This document shows positions 52,630-60,385 of a stretch of DNA of 64,000 bases, one piece after another (positions within the stretch are counted from its first letter, which is position 1; the number at the start of each line of letters is the position of its first letter). Location: positions 310,001 through 374,000 of the forward strand of contig JBAOIN010000003.1 in NCBI GenBank assembly GCA_037045455.1. Reading direction: 5' to 3'. The position numbers were made by a program, and so were the translations under genes. The notes under the pieces are model-generated. The model was not told the DNA's origin. It did not search any database and saw only the letters and a program-made list of their open reading frames with translations. Source of the DNA: JADKAV01 sp037045455 (GTDB lineage Bacteria; Actinomycetota; Actinomycetes; S36-B12; UBA10799).

Positions 52630-54186
52630 ATGGGACGCGTGAGCGAGGCGCAGGCAGCAGAGCATCCCGCCGCCCAGCACTCGTTCTTCGTCCATTACGT
52701 CGTGGTTGGCCTGGTCGGTTCGATCTTGGTGGCCATCGGCTCCCTTGGAGTGGGCTGGCTGCCGGTCAACACCTCGCTCTATGGCAATCCCGTCGTGTCC
52801 GCGCTGCGCAGTCCCGATGCGGGCGTGGCCCTGGCCCGCTTCTGCGTGATTGCGGGTATGGCGCTGGTTCTGCAGGCGTGGCTGGTATTGGGTTACGACG
52901 TACTTCGGGGCAGGGTGCGCAGTCTCCCGGCTTTGTGGTGGACGTTGTTCGCCTGGAGCGCCCCACTGCTGCTGACCCCGCCGTTGTTCAGCCGCGACGC
53001 CTTCGCGTACTTCACCCAAGGCAAGCTGCTCATCCAGGGCCTCAATCCCTACGACGTCGGCGTGGCGGCCGAGTCTGGGTGGTTCAACGACGGGGCCGAC
53101 CCGCTGTGGGCGGAGTCGCCCACGCCATACGGCCCGCTGTTCCTGCTTCTGGAGCGGGGGGTGGCCGAGTTCGTCGGGCCGCATCCGGTGTGGGCGGCGA
53201 TCGCGTTCCGGTTGTGGGCGATGCTGGCTGTCGCTGTGCTCGCCGTGTGTGTGCCGATCCTGGCCCGGCGGCACGGCATCAGTGATGCGAAGGCGCTGTG
53301 GCTGGCTGTTTTGAACCCGCTCGTCCTCATGCACTTCGTGGCGGGAGCGCACAACGATGCGCTGATGACAGCTTCCGTCGTGGCAGGTCTGTTACTCGCC
53401 GTGGATTACAAGCCGGTTTTGGGCACGATCGTGTTGGCCATCGGTATAAGCGTCAAACCGATCGCGTTGGTGGCGCTGCCGTTCATCGGGCTGATCTGGG
53501 CTGGTGTCAATGCAGGATGGGGTGCGCGGATCCGGGCCTGGTTGGCCTCGGGCGCCATCACGGTGGTCGTGGTCGTTGGACTTGGGATGATCTCCGGAAC
53601 CGGGCTGGGCTGGATCGCTGCCCTGTCCACGCCGGGGACGATCCGTACCTGGCTGTCACCGCCCACGGCCCTGGGGCTGGTGACAGGTGGCGCGGTACGC
53701 GCGGTCGGGTTTGGCGATCACGTCGACCTCGCGGTGCAGGTGTTCCGTGGGCTGGCGACGCTGGCGGCGGTCGGCATCCTGCTGTACCTCGTGCTGCGTC
53801 CCCGGGGTCGCTCGGGTGTGCGGGGCGCGGGGCTGGCGCTGTTGACCGTGGTCGTCCTGGGTCCGGTGGTTCAGCCCTGGTACCTGCTCTGGTCGCTGCC
53901 GGTGATCGTGGCCGCCGGCATGGCTTCCCGCTGGCTGCACGCGACGATCCTGATCACGGCAGTACTGACCTTGCACGGGGTGGCTGGGACGAGCGCCACC
54001 AGCGACGCGCTGTTCGAGTTCAGCGACGGCCTGGGCTTGTTGCTGGTCGCGCTGGTGCTGGCCGTGATCGTGTGGGCTTCGCCGCGGGAACGGGTCCTGC
54101 TTTTAGGTGATTCGGACGACCCGGGGCTGGTGCCGGACGACCGCCCCGCGCAGGCGCGCTTCGATCAGATGGTGATCTCACGCTGA
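52630..54186 (+). CDS. MptA/MptB-type polyprenyl-phosphate-mannose alpha-1,6-mannosyltransferase
   Basis: 518 residues with about 12-13 membrane helices, GT-C fold. The first large loop contains FSRDAFAYFTQGKLLIQGLN (Asp after the helix) and ADPLWAESPTPYGPLFLLL, characteristic of the MptA/MptB family that extends the alpha-1,6-mannan backbone of lipomannan. LMHFVAGAHNDALMTASVVA and QPWYLLWSLPVIVAA follow. By position (next to the prenyl diphosphate synthase) it corresponds to mptA/Rv2174 (recalled). ATG 52630; GTG 52639 is possible. Confidence 0.88.
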   Translation: MGRVSEAQAAEHPAAQHSFFVHYVVVGLVGSILVAIGSLGVGWLPVNTSLYGNPVVSALRSPDAGVALARFCVIAGMALVLQAWLVLGYDVLRGRVRSLPALWWTLFAWSAPLLLTPPLFSRDAFAYFTQGKLLIQGLNPYDVGVAAESGWFNDGADPLWAESPTPYGPLFLLLERGVAEFVGPHPVWAAIAFRLWAMLAVAVLAVCVPILARRHGISDAKALWLAVLNPLVLMHFVAGAHNDALMTASVVAGLLLAVDYKPVLGTIVLAIGISVKPIALVALPFIGLIWAGVNAGWGARIRAWLASGAITVVVVVGLGMISGTGLGWIAALSTPGTIRTWLSPPTALGLVTGGAVRAVGFGDHVDLAVQVFRGLATLAAVGILLYLVLRPRGRSGVRGAGLALLTVVVLGPVVQPWYLLWSLPVIVAAGMASRWLHATILITAVLTLHGVAGTSATSDALFEFSDGLGLLLVALVLAVIVWASPRERVLLLGDSDDPGLVPDDRPAQARFDQMVISR

Positions 54187-54188
54187 AG

Positions 54189-54290
54189 GTGTCCGGATTT
54201 GCAACACGTTTAGCGTCACGGGCCCGAAAATCCCGCACAAAAAGGGCATTTCGGGCGCACTGAAGGCGAACGCGTTGCAGATCCGGACAC
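54189..54290. repeat. Family A inverted repeat, copy 2
   Basis: Left arm 54189-54210 begins GTGTCCGGATTTGCAACACG. Right arm 54269-54290 is its reverse complement, 20 of 22. An inner pair (GCCCGAAA...TTTCGGGC) lies inside. The arm agrees with that at 4741 in 17 of 20 bases. Located between the convergent mannosyltransferase and crtI genes. Confidence 0.8.
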
Positions 54291-54294
54291 GAAC

Positions 54295-55779
54295 TCAGCG
54301 CCAGGCCTTCGAGCGGTACCGCGGATCGTGCCCGACGACCCGTTCGGCGGCCAGCCGACCGCTGATCAGCACCATCGGCACGCCAACTCCCGGCTGCGTG
54401 CCGGAACCTGCGAACACAACGTTCTGCCCCCAGTGGTTGGAAGGACGGAACGGTCCGGTCTGCAGAAGTGAATGGGCGGCGCTGAACGGCGCGCCCGCGT
54501 ACATGCCCCGGCGTTCCCACTCGGCCGGGTCCGTGATGCTCTCGACTTCGATCGCGTCGGTGAAACCCTTGTAGCCCCGCCGTTCCATCAGAAGCAGCGC
54601 GGCATCGCGGAACTGCGGCTGCGGCCAAGAAACGCGACCCTGAGAATTGGGTGTGGGGAACAGGACGTAGTACACGTGCTTGCCGGGCGGCGCGAGGCCG
54701 GGATCGGTGTGCGTGGGATGAGTGACCAGGAAACTCGGGTCGGTCATGAGCCGTCCGTCGAGCAGTTCGTCGAACGTCTTTTGCCAGGCCGTCCCGAAGT
54801 GGATGTTGTGGTGGGCGATCCCGCTATAGGACTGTGAGGAACCGGCCAACAACAGCCAGCAACTGGGCGAGTACGTGAGGCGCCGGCGCAGCGGCTCGCC
54901 CAGCAGCTCCTGCCGGGCGACGGGCAGATCCGGGTTCAGCACCACGACGTCAGCCGGGTACCGGGAACCGTCCGCCGTGATCACCGCAGTCGCACGGTCA
55001 CCCACCCGCTCCACCGCGGTCACATCCTGTCCGTACTGGATCGTGACTCCGTGCTTGGTTGCCGCGTCGGCCATGGCCTGCGGCAGGGCGTGCATGCCGC
55101 CCCGCGGCAGATACACGCCCGCGACCGAGTCCATGTAGGAGATGACCGAGTAGAGCGCCAACGCCTTGTACGGCGACAGTCCGGCGTACATGGCCTGGAA
55201 CGCGAAGATCCGGCGGGTGCGGGGATCGGACAAGAAGCTGTTGACCCTCTTCTGCAGCCGCCCGAAGCCCCCCATCGCCACTAGCCGAGCCAGGTTCGGG
55301 GTGACGAGGTCCAGAGGGGAGTCGATGTTGCGGTCCATGAAGTCGCGGATCTCGACCCGGTACATCTGTGCGACGTAGTCCACGAACCGGCGGTAGCCCG
55401 CGGCCTCCTTCGGCCCGATCACGGATTCGATCTCCGCGGCCATGCGATCCGGGTCGGCGAACACGTCGAGCTGCGAGCCATCGGGGTAGAAGGCACGGTA
55501 GGCCGGGTCCAGAGGAATCAGCTCAAGCCAGTCGCGGTAATCCTCACCTAGCGCCGTGAAAGCATCGTCGATGAGATCCGGCATGGTCAGAACCGTGGGC
55601 CCGGTGTCAAAGCGGAACCCGTCGATCTCGAGCCGCCCGGCCCTGCCTCCCGGGGTCTGCTCCCGCTCCAGGACCACCACGTCGCGCCCGGCGCCGGCCA
55701 GATGCATCGCTGCGGAAAGCCCCGCAAGGCCGGAACCGACGACGACCACCCGCTGGGTGGAACCTGCAACCGAGAACAT
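54295..55779 (-). CDS. crtI: Phytoene desaturase
   Basis: 494 residues. N-terminal FAD motif VVVVGSGLAGLSAAMHLAGA with GGRAGRLEIDGFRFDTGPTV, and the C-terminal carotenoid desaturase signature FAGSGTQPGVGVPMVLISGR. CrtI converts phytoene to lycopene in four FAD-dependent steps. Start ATG 55779 overlaps the crtE stop by one base (TGATG), so crtE-crtI form an operon. Confidence 0.94.
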   Translation of the reverse strand: MFSVAGSTQRVVVVGSGLAGLSAAMHLAGAGRDVVVLEREQTPGGRAGRLEIDGFRFDTGPTVLTMPDLIDDAFTALGEDYRDWLELIPLDPAYRAFYPDGSQLDVFADPDRMAAEIESVIGPKEAAGYRRFVDYVAQMYRVEIRDFMDRNIDSPLDLVTPNLARLVAMGGFGRLQKRVNSFLSDPRTRRIFAFQAMYAGLSPYKALALYSVISYMDSVAGVYLPRGGMHALPQAMADAATKHGVTIQYGQDVTAVERVGDRATAVITADGSRYPADVVVLNPDLPVARQELLGEPLRRRLTYSPSCWLLLAGSSQSYSGIAHHNIHFGTAWQKTFDELLDGRLMTDPSFLVTHPTHTDPGLAPPGKHVYYVLFPTPNSQGRVSWPQPQFRDAALLLMERRGYKGFTDAIEVESITDPAEWERRGMYAGAPFSAAHSLLQTGPFRPSNHWGQNVVFAGSGTQPGVGVPMVLISGRLAAERVVGHDPRYRSKAWR

Positions 55780-56862
55780 CAGGCCGTCCGGCGTGTGGCA
55801 AGCACCATGAGCCGCTGAAAGGCGGCGAGTGTCACCTCATCGAGTTCCATCGCCGCGAGTACTTCGGCGCAGCGGGCAAAACGCTCGTCGATCATGCGCT
55901 CGACTTCGGCGCGGGCTCCCGTTCCCGTGATGACCTCGCGCAGTTGGTCGACCATCGCAGGGGTGATCGCCGGGTCGCCGAGATGCCGGCGCAGCATGTC
56001 CTGTTGGACAGCGTCGGCGTTGTTCCAGGCCAACGCCACCAGGGCCGTGCGCTTGCCCTCCCGCAGGTCGTCGCCGGCCGGTTTGCCGGTCTCCGCCGGA
56101 TCGCCGAATACGCCGAGCAGGTCGTCGCGCAACTGGAACGCCTCACCCAGCGGAATGCCGAAATCAGAGAGTTGGCGCAGGTGCTCCGACCCCGCCCCGG
56201 CCGCGGCCGCGCCGATGTGCAGCGGGCGCTCGACGGTGTACTTCGCCGACTTGAACCGGGCCACGCGCAGCGACTCCTCGAGGCTGAATGCGCCGCGGGC
56301 CTGCTCGAGTAGGTCGAGGTACTGCCCGGCCATGAGTTCGGTGCGCATCTCGTCGAACAATGGCTTCACTGCGGTCAGAGCCGCGGGTGGAAGGTCGCTG
56401 TTCGTCAGCAGTTCGTCCGACCAACTCAGGCACAGATCGCCGAGCAGGATCGCCGACCCGGTGCCGAAGTCCTCGGGGGAGCCGAGATACCCGTGCGACC
56501 GGTGCATGCTGGCCAGTCGCCGGTGCGCTGCCGGCTTGCCGCGGCGGGTGTCGGAACCGTCCATGACGTCGTCGTGAATCAACGCGCATGCCTGCAGAAA
56601 CTCCAAGGCACTGGCGGCTTTGAGGATCGGCCCGTCGGGGTCGCCACCCGGCGCTGCGCCACCCCCAGTACGCGAACGTGGGGCGAAGTCGCTTGCCGCC
56701 GTCGAGCAGGTCCTCGAGGGTGTCCAGCAGCGGAAGGAGGTCACTGCTGATGGCCGAAAACACCTCGACCTGCTCGCGCAGAAAGCCGGACAGAATCCCG
56801 GCGACGTCCGCCCGGAACTGGCGCAGTTGTGCGTCTATATCCGCAGTGGGCGTGGTGGTCAT
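55779..56862 (-). CDS. crtE: Geranylgeranyl diphosphate synthase, one frameshift
   Basis: About 360 residues. First Asp-rich motif CALIHDDVMDGSDTRRGKPA, second AFQLRDDLLGVFGDPAETGK, with GKRLRPTFAYWG and AGQYLDLLEQ. The frame breaks at a C-run of five on the plus strand (56662-56666): with four, RPTFAYWGGAAPGGDPDGPI reads through. Length is 3n+1. It makes C20 prenyl diphosphate for phytoene synthase; the mycobacterial equivalent in this position is idsA2. ATG 56862 has TAGGCT 6 bases upstream. Confidence 0.92.
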
Positions 56863-56868
56863 GATCTC

Positions 56869-56874
56869 AGCCTA
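56869..56874 (-). promoter_or_regulatory. Probable -10 hexamer of crtE (TAGGCT)
   Basis: TAGGCT ends 6 bases before the ATG at 56862. It should drive the crtE-crtI pair. Confidence 0.5.
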
Positions 56875-56901
56875 GGTGCACTTGCGTGACCCGGCATGTG
56901 C

Positions 56902-57186
56902 TCAGGCGACCTCGAACTCCCAGATCTGCGAGCCAGTCGCAGCCGGTCGGGAAGCGCCGTGTCCGGCGGCGAATTCCTGGGATTCACGCCAGGCCTGATA
57001 GGCCGATTCGTCATCCCAGCGCGTGTACACCAGGTACTGGTCAATGCCCGCGATCGGGCGCAGCAGTTCGAAGTGCTGAAAGCCTGGCGCACCATCGACG
57101 GCACCCTTACGGGCGGCGAAGCGGGCTTCCAGCGTCTCGCGCTGGTCGGCCGGAACAGTGAGGGCGTTGACGACTACGTAGGCCAT
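56902..57186 (-). CDS. Antibiotic biosynthesis monooxygenase (ABM)-domain protein
   Basis: 94 residues: MAYVVVNALTVPADQRETLE, RFAARKGAVDGAPGFQHFEL, DQYLVYTRWDDESAYQAWRE give the dimeric ferredoxin-like ABM fold, also used by heme-degrading IsdG/MhuD. No clear heme-ligand His/Asn pair is evident, and the C-terminus WEFEVA is typical of the general group. Function unknown. TAGTCT lies 7 bases before the ATG. Confidence 0.8.
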   Translation of the reverse strand: MAYVVVNALTVPADQRETLEARFAARKGAVDGAPGFQHFELLRPIAGIDQYLVYTRWDDESAYQAWRESQEFAAGHGASRPAATGSQIWEFEVA

Positions 57187-57193
57187 AGGTCTG

Positions 57194-57199
57194 AGACTA
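57194..57199 (-). promoter_or_regulatory. Probable -10 hexamer of the ABM gene (TAGTCT)
   Basis: TAGTCT ends 7 bases before the ATG at 57186 on the minus strand. Confidence 0.45.
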
Positions 57200-57313
57200 T
57201 CGCCGGGCTCTTGCTGCGAACTTGCCCGCGCTGTCGCGAAGGCGAACGCGACACGCCGGGAATTGCGGCGACAACGCGACAATGCGGGTCTCAGGCGGTT
57301 CCGAGGCCCCAAC

Positions 57314-57319
57314 TACAAT
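57314..57319 (+). promoter_or_regulatory. Probable -10 hexamer of metF (TACAAT)
   Basis: TACAAT, close to the consensus TATAAT, ends 6 bases before the ATG at 57326. Confidence 0.55.
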
Positions 57320-57325
57320 CCGGAC

Positions 57326-58213
57326 ATGCCTGCCACCCGCTCGTCTGTGCGCGAGCGCATCGACGCCGGGGCACGGTCCTTCTCGTTCGAGTTCTTCCCG
57401 CCGAAGACGCCCGAAGGTGAAAACCACCTCTGGGATGCGATCCGTCGGCTGGAGCCACTGCACCCGACCCTGGTGTCAGTGACCTACGGCGCGGGCGGCA
57501 CGACCCGTGACCGCACCGTGCAGATCACTCGCCAGATCGCCCACACCACGACGCTGACCCCGATGGGCCACCTGACCTGCGTGGGTTCGACCGTCGCAGA
57601 ACTTCGCGCGGTGATCGCAGAGTATGCCGACGCCGGTGTCCATCACGTGCTGGCGTTGCGCGGCGACCCGCCCGGCGGTCCAGAAATGCCATGGACCTCC
57701 ACCCCAGGCGGTCTGGAGCACGCTGACGACCTCGTGGAACTTGTGGCCCAGTTGGGCGACTTCAGCGTCGGGGTGGCCGCGTTCCCGGACGTGCATCCAA
57801 ACTCGCCGTCGTTGGAGTTCGACGTGGCCGTCCTGAAAGCCAAGCAGGAACGCGGCGCGGACTTCGCGATGACCCAGATGTTCTTCGAGCCCGAGCCGTA
57901 CTTCCGGCTGGTGGAAGCGGCCACCAGTGCCGGAGTGGAGATGCCGATCATCCCCGGGATCATGCCGGTCACGAACGTCCGGCAAATTGAGCGTTTCGCG
58001 CAGTTGCAGGGGACGCCGCTGCCACCTGCGATGGTGGCCCACTTTGAAGCCGTGACCGACGACCCCGAAGCCGTCGTGGAACTGGGCATCGAATACGCGG
58101 CGACATTGTGTGACCAGTTGCTGGAGGGCGGTGCCCCCGGCCTGCACTTCTTCACGCTCAACCGTTCGTTCTCCACGTTGCGGTTGTACCGCGACCTAGG
58201 CTTGACGGTGTGA
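57326..58213 (+). CDS. metF: Methylenetetrahydrofolate reductase
   Basis: 295 residues, the usual length for bacterial MetF. N-terminal FSFEFFPPKTPEGENHLWDA with the catalytic Glu, VSVTYGAGGTTRDRTVQITR, MGHLTCVGST, HVLALRGDPPGG and MTQMFFEPEPYFRLVEAA, IIPGIMPVTNVRQIERF. It reduces 5,10-methylene- to 5-methyl-tetrahydrofolate for methionine synthesis, a pathway that uses cobalamin in MetH. Its stop overlaps the next gene by 4 bases. Confidence 0.94.
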   Translation: MPATRSSVRERIDAGARSFSFEFFPPKTPEGENHLWDAIRRLEPLHPTLVSVTYGAGGTTRDRTVQITRQIAHTTTLTPMGHLTCVGSTVAELRAVIAEYADAGVHHVLALRGDPPGGPEMPWTSTPGGLEHADDLVELVAQLGDFSVGVAAFPDVHPNSPSLEFDVAVLKAKQERGADFAMTQMFFEPEPYFRLVEAATSAGVEMPIIPGIMPVTNVRQIERFAQLQGTPLPPAMVAHFEAVTDDPEAVVELGIEYAATLCDQLLEGGAPGLHFFTLNRSFSTLRLYRDLGLTV

Positions 58214-58845
58214 CGCGAAGCGAGTACTTCGAGCGTTGGGGGCGGTTGCATGGAGGCCTTGATCCCCGCACGTCGATCCCGGTTCAAGTCTGGTTGAGCA
58301 TCACTTACGTTCTGGCACGCCCACTGGCCGCGGCCCGGTTGTCGCCGAATGCGGTGACGTTGCTCGGCATGCTCGTCGCGCTCACGGTTCCGTATCTGGT
58401 GCATACCGACCACCTGTTGGTCGCTGGCGTGGTCGCGCTGGTCGCCGGTGTCATCGACAACCTCGACGGGGCCGTGGCCATCATGGCGGGCAAGAGCAGC
58501 GACTTCGGTTACGTGCTGGACAGCGTGGCCGACCGGGTGGGCGACGTCGCGCTGCTGGTCGGGCTGGGGCTGGCTGCCGCTTCGCCGTGGCCGGCTTTGG
58601 GCGCCGCGTTCCTGTCGTTCCTACAGGAGTACACCCGGGCGCGGGCCTACGCGGTCGGCTTCACCGAGATCGGTGTGATCAGCCTGTCCGAACGACCCAC
58701 TCGGGTGCTGGTCGTCGGGATGTTCCTGATCGCCACTGCTGTTGCTGGAGCCATCTGGGCGACCATTGGCGGCTGGTTGGCACTGACGGTCAGCATCCTC
58801 GGCCTCGGGCAGGTGCTGTGGGCGGTGCGGCGGCGGCTGGTCTAG
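58210..58845 (+). CDS. CDP-alcohol phosphatidyltransferase-family protein
   Basis: 211 residues, about six membrane helices. The family motif appears as GVIDNLDGAVAIMAGKSSDF then GYVLDSVADRVGD: the four Asp and two Gly are present, but the Arg of the DGxxAR motif is Ile. Actinobacterial members with that change exist as I recall. It probably joins a CDP-activated lipid to a polyol; product unknown. GTG start overlaps metF stop, an odd partner for MetF. No polyol-specific feature is visible. Confidence 0.75.
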   Translation: MTRSEYFERWGRLHGGLDPRTSIPVQVWLSITYVLARPLAAARLSPNAVTLLGMLVALTVPYLVHTDHLLVAGVVALVAGVIDNLDGAVAIMAGKSSDFGYVLDSVADRVGDVALLVGLGLAAASPWPALGAAFLSFLQEYTRARAYAVGFTEIGVISLSERPTRVLVVGMFLIATAVAGAIWATIGGWLALTVSILGLGQVLWAVRRRLV

Positions 58846-58852
58846 CAACGCA

Positions 58853-58904
58853 ATCGGTGAGCACGCACGGGCGGGCTTCTGGCCCGTCCGGCGTGCTCAC
58901 GGAT
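58853..58904. repeat. Family B inverted repeat, copy 3
   Basis: ATCGGTGAGCACGCACGGGC at 58853 pairs with CCCGTCCGGCGTGCTCACGG ending about 58904 (outer 14 bases with one mismatch, inner GC stem imperfect). It separates the convergent CDP-alcohol transferase and carotenoid desaturase genes. Confidence 0.72.
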
Positions 58905-58913
58905 CGCGCGTGC

Positions 58914-60359
58914 TCAAGCCCGGCCGATCAGCCCGGCCACGATCTCGGCGCCAAGGCCGACCAGTGGCAGCCCGCCGCCAGGGTGTACGGACCCGCCCAC
59001 CAGGAACAGGCCCGGAATGGGCCCGCGGTTGCCGGGTCGCAAGGCTGTCGATAGGCGACCGTTGCTGGACATGCCGTAGATGCTGCCGCCGGGGGACAGG
59101 GTCGCGTGTTCCAGGTCCTGCGGGGTTCGCAGTTCACGCCAGCGCAGGCGCGGGCGTAGATCCACCCCGCGCCGGGCGAGCACGTCGAGGATGTGGTCGG
59201 CGTAGGCTTCCCGATCAGTCCAGTCGATGCCGGCGGGGGCGTTGACGAGCACGAACCAGGCCTCGCTCCCGGGCGGCCGCATCTGCGGATCGTCCGGCAC
59301 GCAGGCGTAGATCGCCGGGTCGGGCAGGGGTTGTGGGTGGGAGCTGAAGAGACCGTCGAACTCCGCGTCGTAATCGGCAGGGAACCACACGTTGTGGTGC
59401 GCGATACCCGGAGTGGTGCCGTCCACGGCCAGCAGCATCACGAAGCCCGAGAACGAAGGCTGCATGCGACCCATCCGGCGCAATGGCCCGCGACTGCGGG
59501 GATCGTCGATCAGGTCCGAATAGACACTGCGGGCGTCGATGTCGGTGACCACGACGTCTGCGGGATAGCCGTCCACACCAGTCACGCCATTGGCGTCGGT
59601 CGTGATCCGCTCGACCTCGACGCCGAAGCGGAACTCCACGCCGAGATGGAGGCAGCGTTCGTGAAGCGCCTGTGCCAACGTGTGCAAGCCGCCGCCGAGG
59701 TGCCAGACGCCGAATGTCTGCTCCACGAACGGGATGGTCACCAGGGCGGCCGGGCTGCGGCGCGGATCGGAGCCCGTGTAGGTCGCGTAACGGTCAAGGA
59801 TCATTCGGGTGCGGGGATCCGACAGAGTGCCATGGCCGAGTGCCCGCATCGTCGACCACGGGGCGACGGTCTGCAGGCGGCGGGGGGAGCGCGCCAGCGG
59901 CAACAAGTCGCGGAAGCCATCTACCGGCGAGCCGAGCACGTCACTTCGGGTGAGCCCCCAGATGTCACCAGCCCGGCGCATCAGTGCCCGCCATTCCTGC
60001 TCCGCCGGCTGGCCGAACGCCGCCCCCAGGGCATGCGCGCAGGCACCGATTCCTGCACCGGGCATCACGACCGAACTGCCGTCGATGAAGTGGTAGGCGA
60101 ACGCGGGGTCGCCCTCCTGCAGATCGACGCTGTCCTCGAGGCTGCGTCCGGTCTTGAGGAACAGGTCGCGATAGACCGCGGGCAGGGTCAGCGTGCTGGG
60201 CCCGAGGTCGAACGTGAAACCGTCGCGGGAGAAACCGGCGTTCTTCCCGCCGGGGACGTCGGCCTGTTCGAAGACAGTGACGGTGTGCCGGGTAGCAGCG
60301 AGCCGGGCTGCGACGGCCATTCCGCCCATTCCGGCACCGACGACAGCGACCCTGGCCAC
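58914..60359 (-). CDS. CrtD-like carotenoid desaturase (second CrtI-type protein)
   Basis: 481 residues. FAD motif VAVVGAGMGGMAVAARLAAT with ADVPGGKNAGFSRDGFTFDL, and the C-terminal FLVGGSVHPGGGLPLVGLGA signature. It belongs with CrtD-type 3,4-desaturases (hydroxyneurosporene/rhodopin type) more than with CrtI: the N-terminal part and the GGGLPL motif differ from CrtI at 54295. It is expected to desaturate the 1-hydroxylated end formed by the cruF-like enzyme. GTG start 60359 has TAGCCT 6 bases upstream. Confidence 0.85.
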   Translation of the reverse strand: MARVAVVGAGMGGMAVAARLAATRHTVTVFEQADVPGGKNAGFSRDGFTFDLGPSTLTLPAVYRDLFLKTGRSLEDSVDLQEGDPAFAYHFIDGSSVVMPGAGIGACAHALGAAFGQPAEQEWRALMRRAGDIWGLTRSDVLGSPVDGFRDLLPLARSPRRLQTVAPWSTMRALGHGTLSDPRTRMILDRYATYTGSDPRRSPAALVTIPFVEQTFGVWHLGGGLHTLAQALHERCLHLGVEFRFGVEVERITTDANGVTGVDGYPADVVVTDIDARSVYSDLIDDPRSRGPLRRMGRMQPSFSGFVMLLAVDGTTPGIAHHNVWFPADYDAEFDGLFSSHPQPLPDPAIYACVPDDPQMRPPGSEAWFVLVNAPAGIDWTDREAYADHILDVLARRGVDLRPRLRWRELRTPQDLEHATLSPGGSIYGMSSNGRLSTALRPGNRGPIPGLFLVGGSVHPGGGLPLVGLGAEIVAGLIGRA

Positions 60360-60365
60360 GCGTCG

Positions 60366-60371
60366 AGGCTA
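60366..60371 (-). promoter_or_regulatory. Probable -10 hexamer of the crtD-like gene (TAGCCT)
   Basis: TAGCCT ends 6 bases before GTG 60359. The palindrome GGCTAGCC here could also serve the divergent gene at 60386. Confidence 0.45.
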
Positions 60372-60385
60372 GCCGCCGCGATTGG

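Noticed and set aside
57216..57300. Additional inverted repeat before metF
   Set aside because: It shares the word ACAACGCGACAA with the element at 28868-28938, but its own arms pair poorly, so I do not list it as a hairpin.
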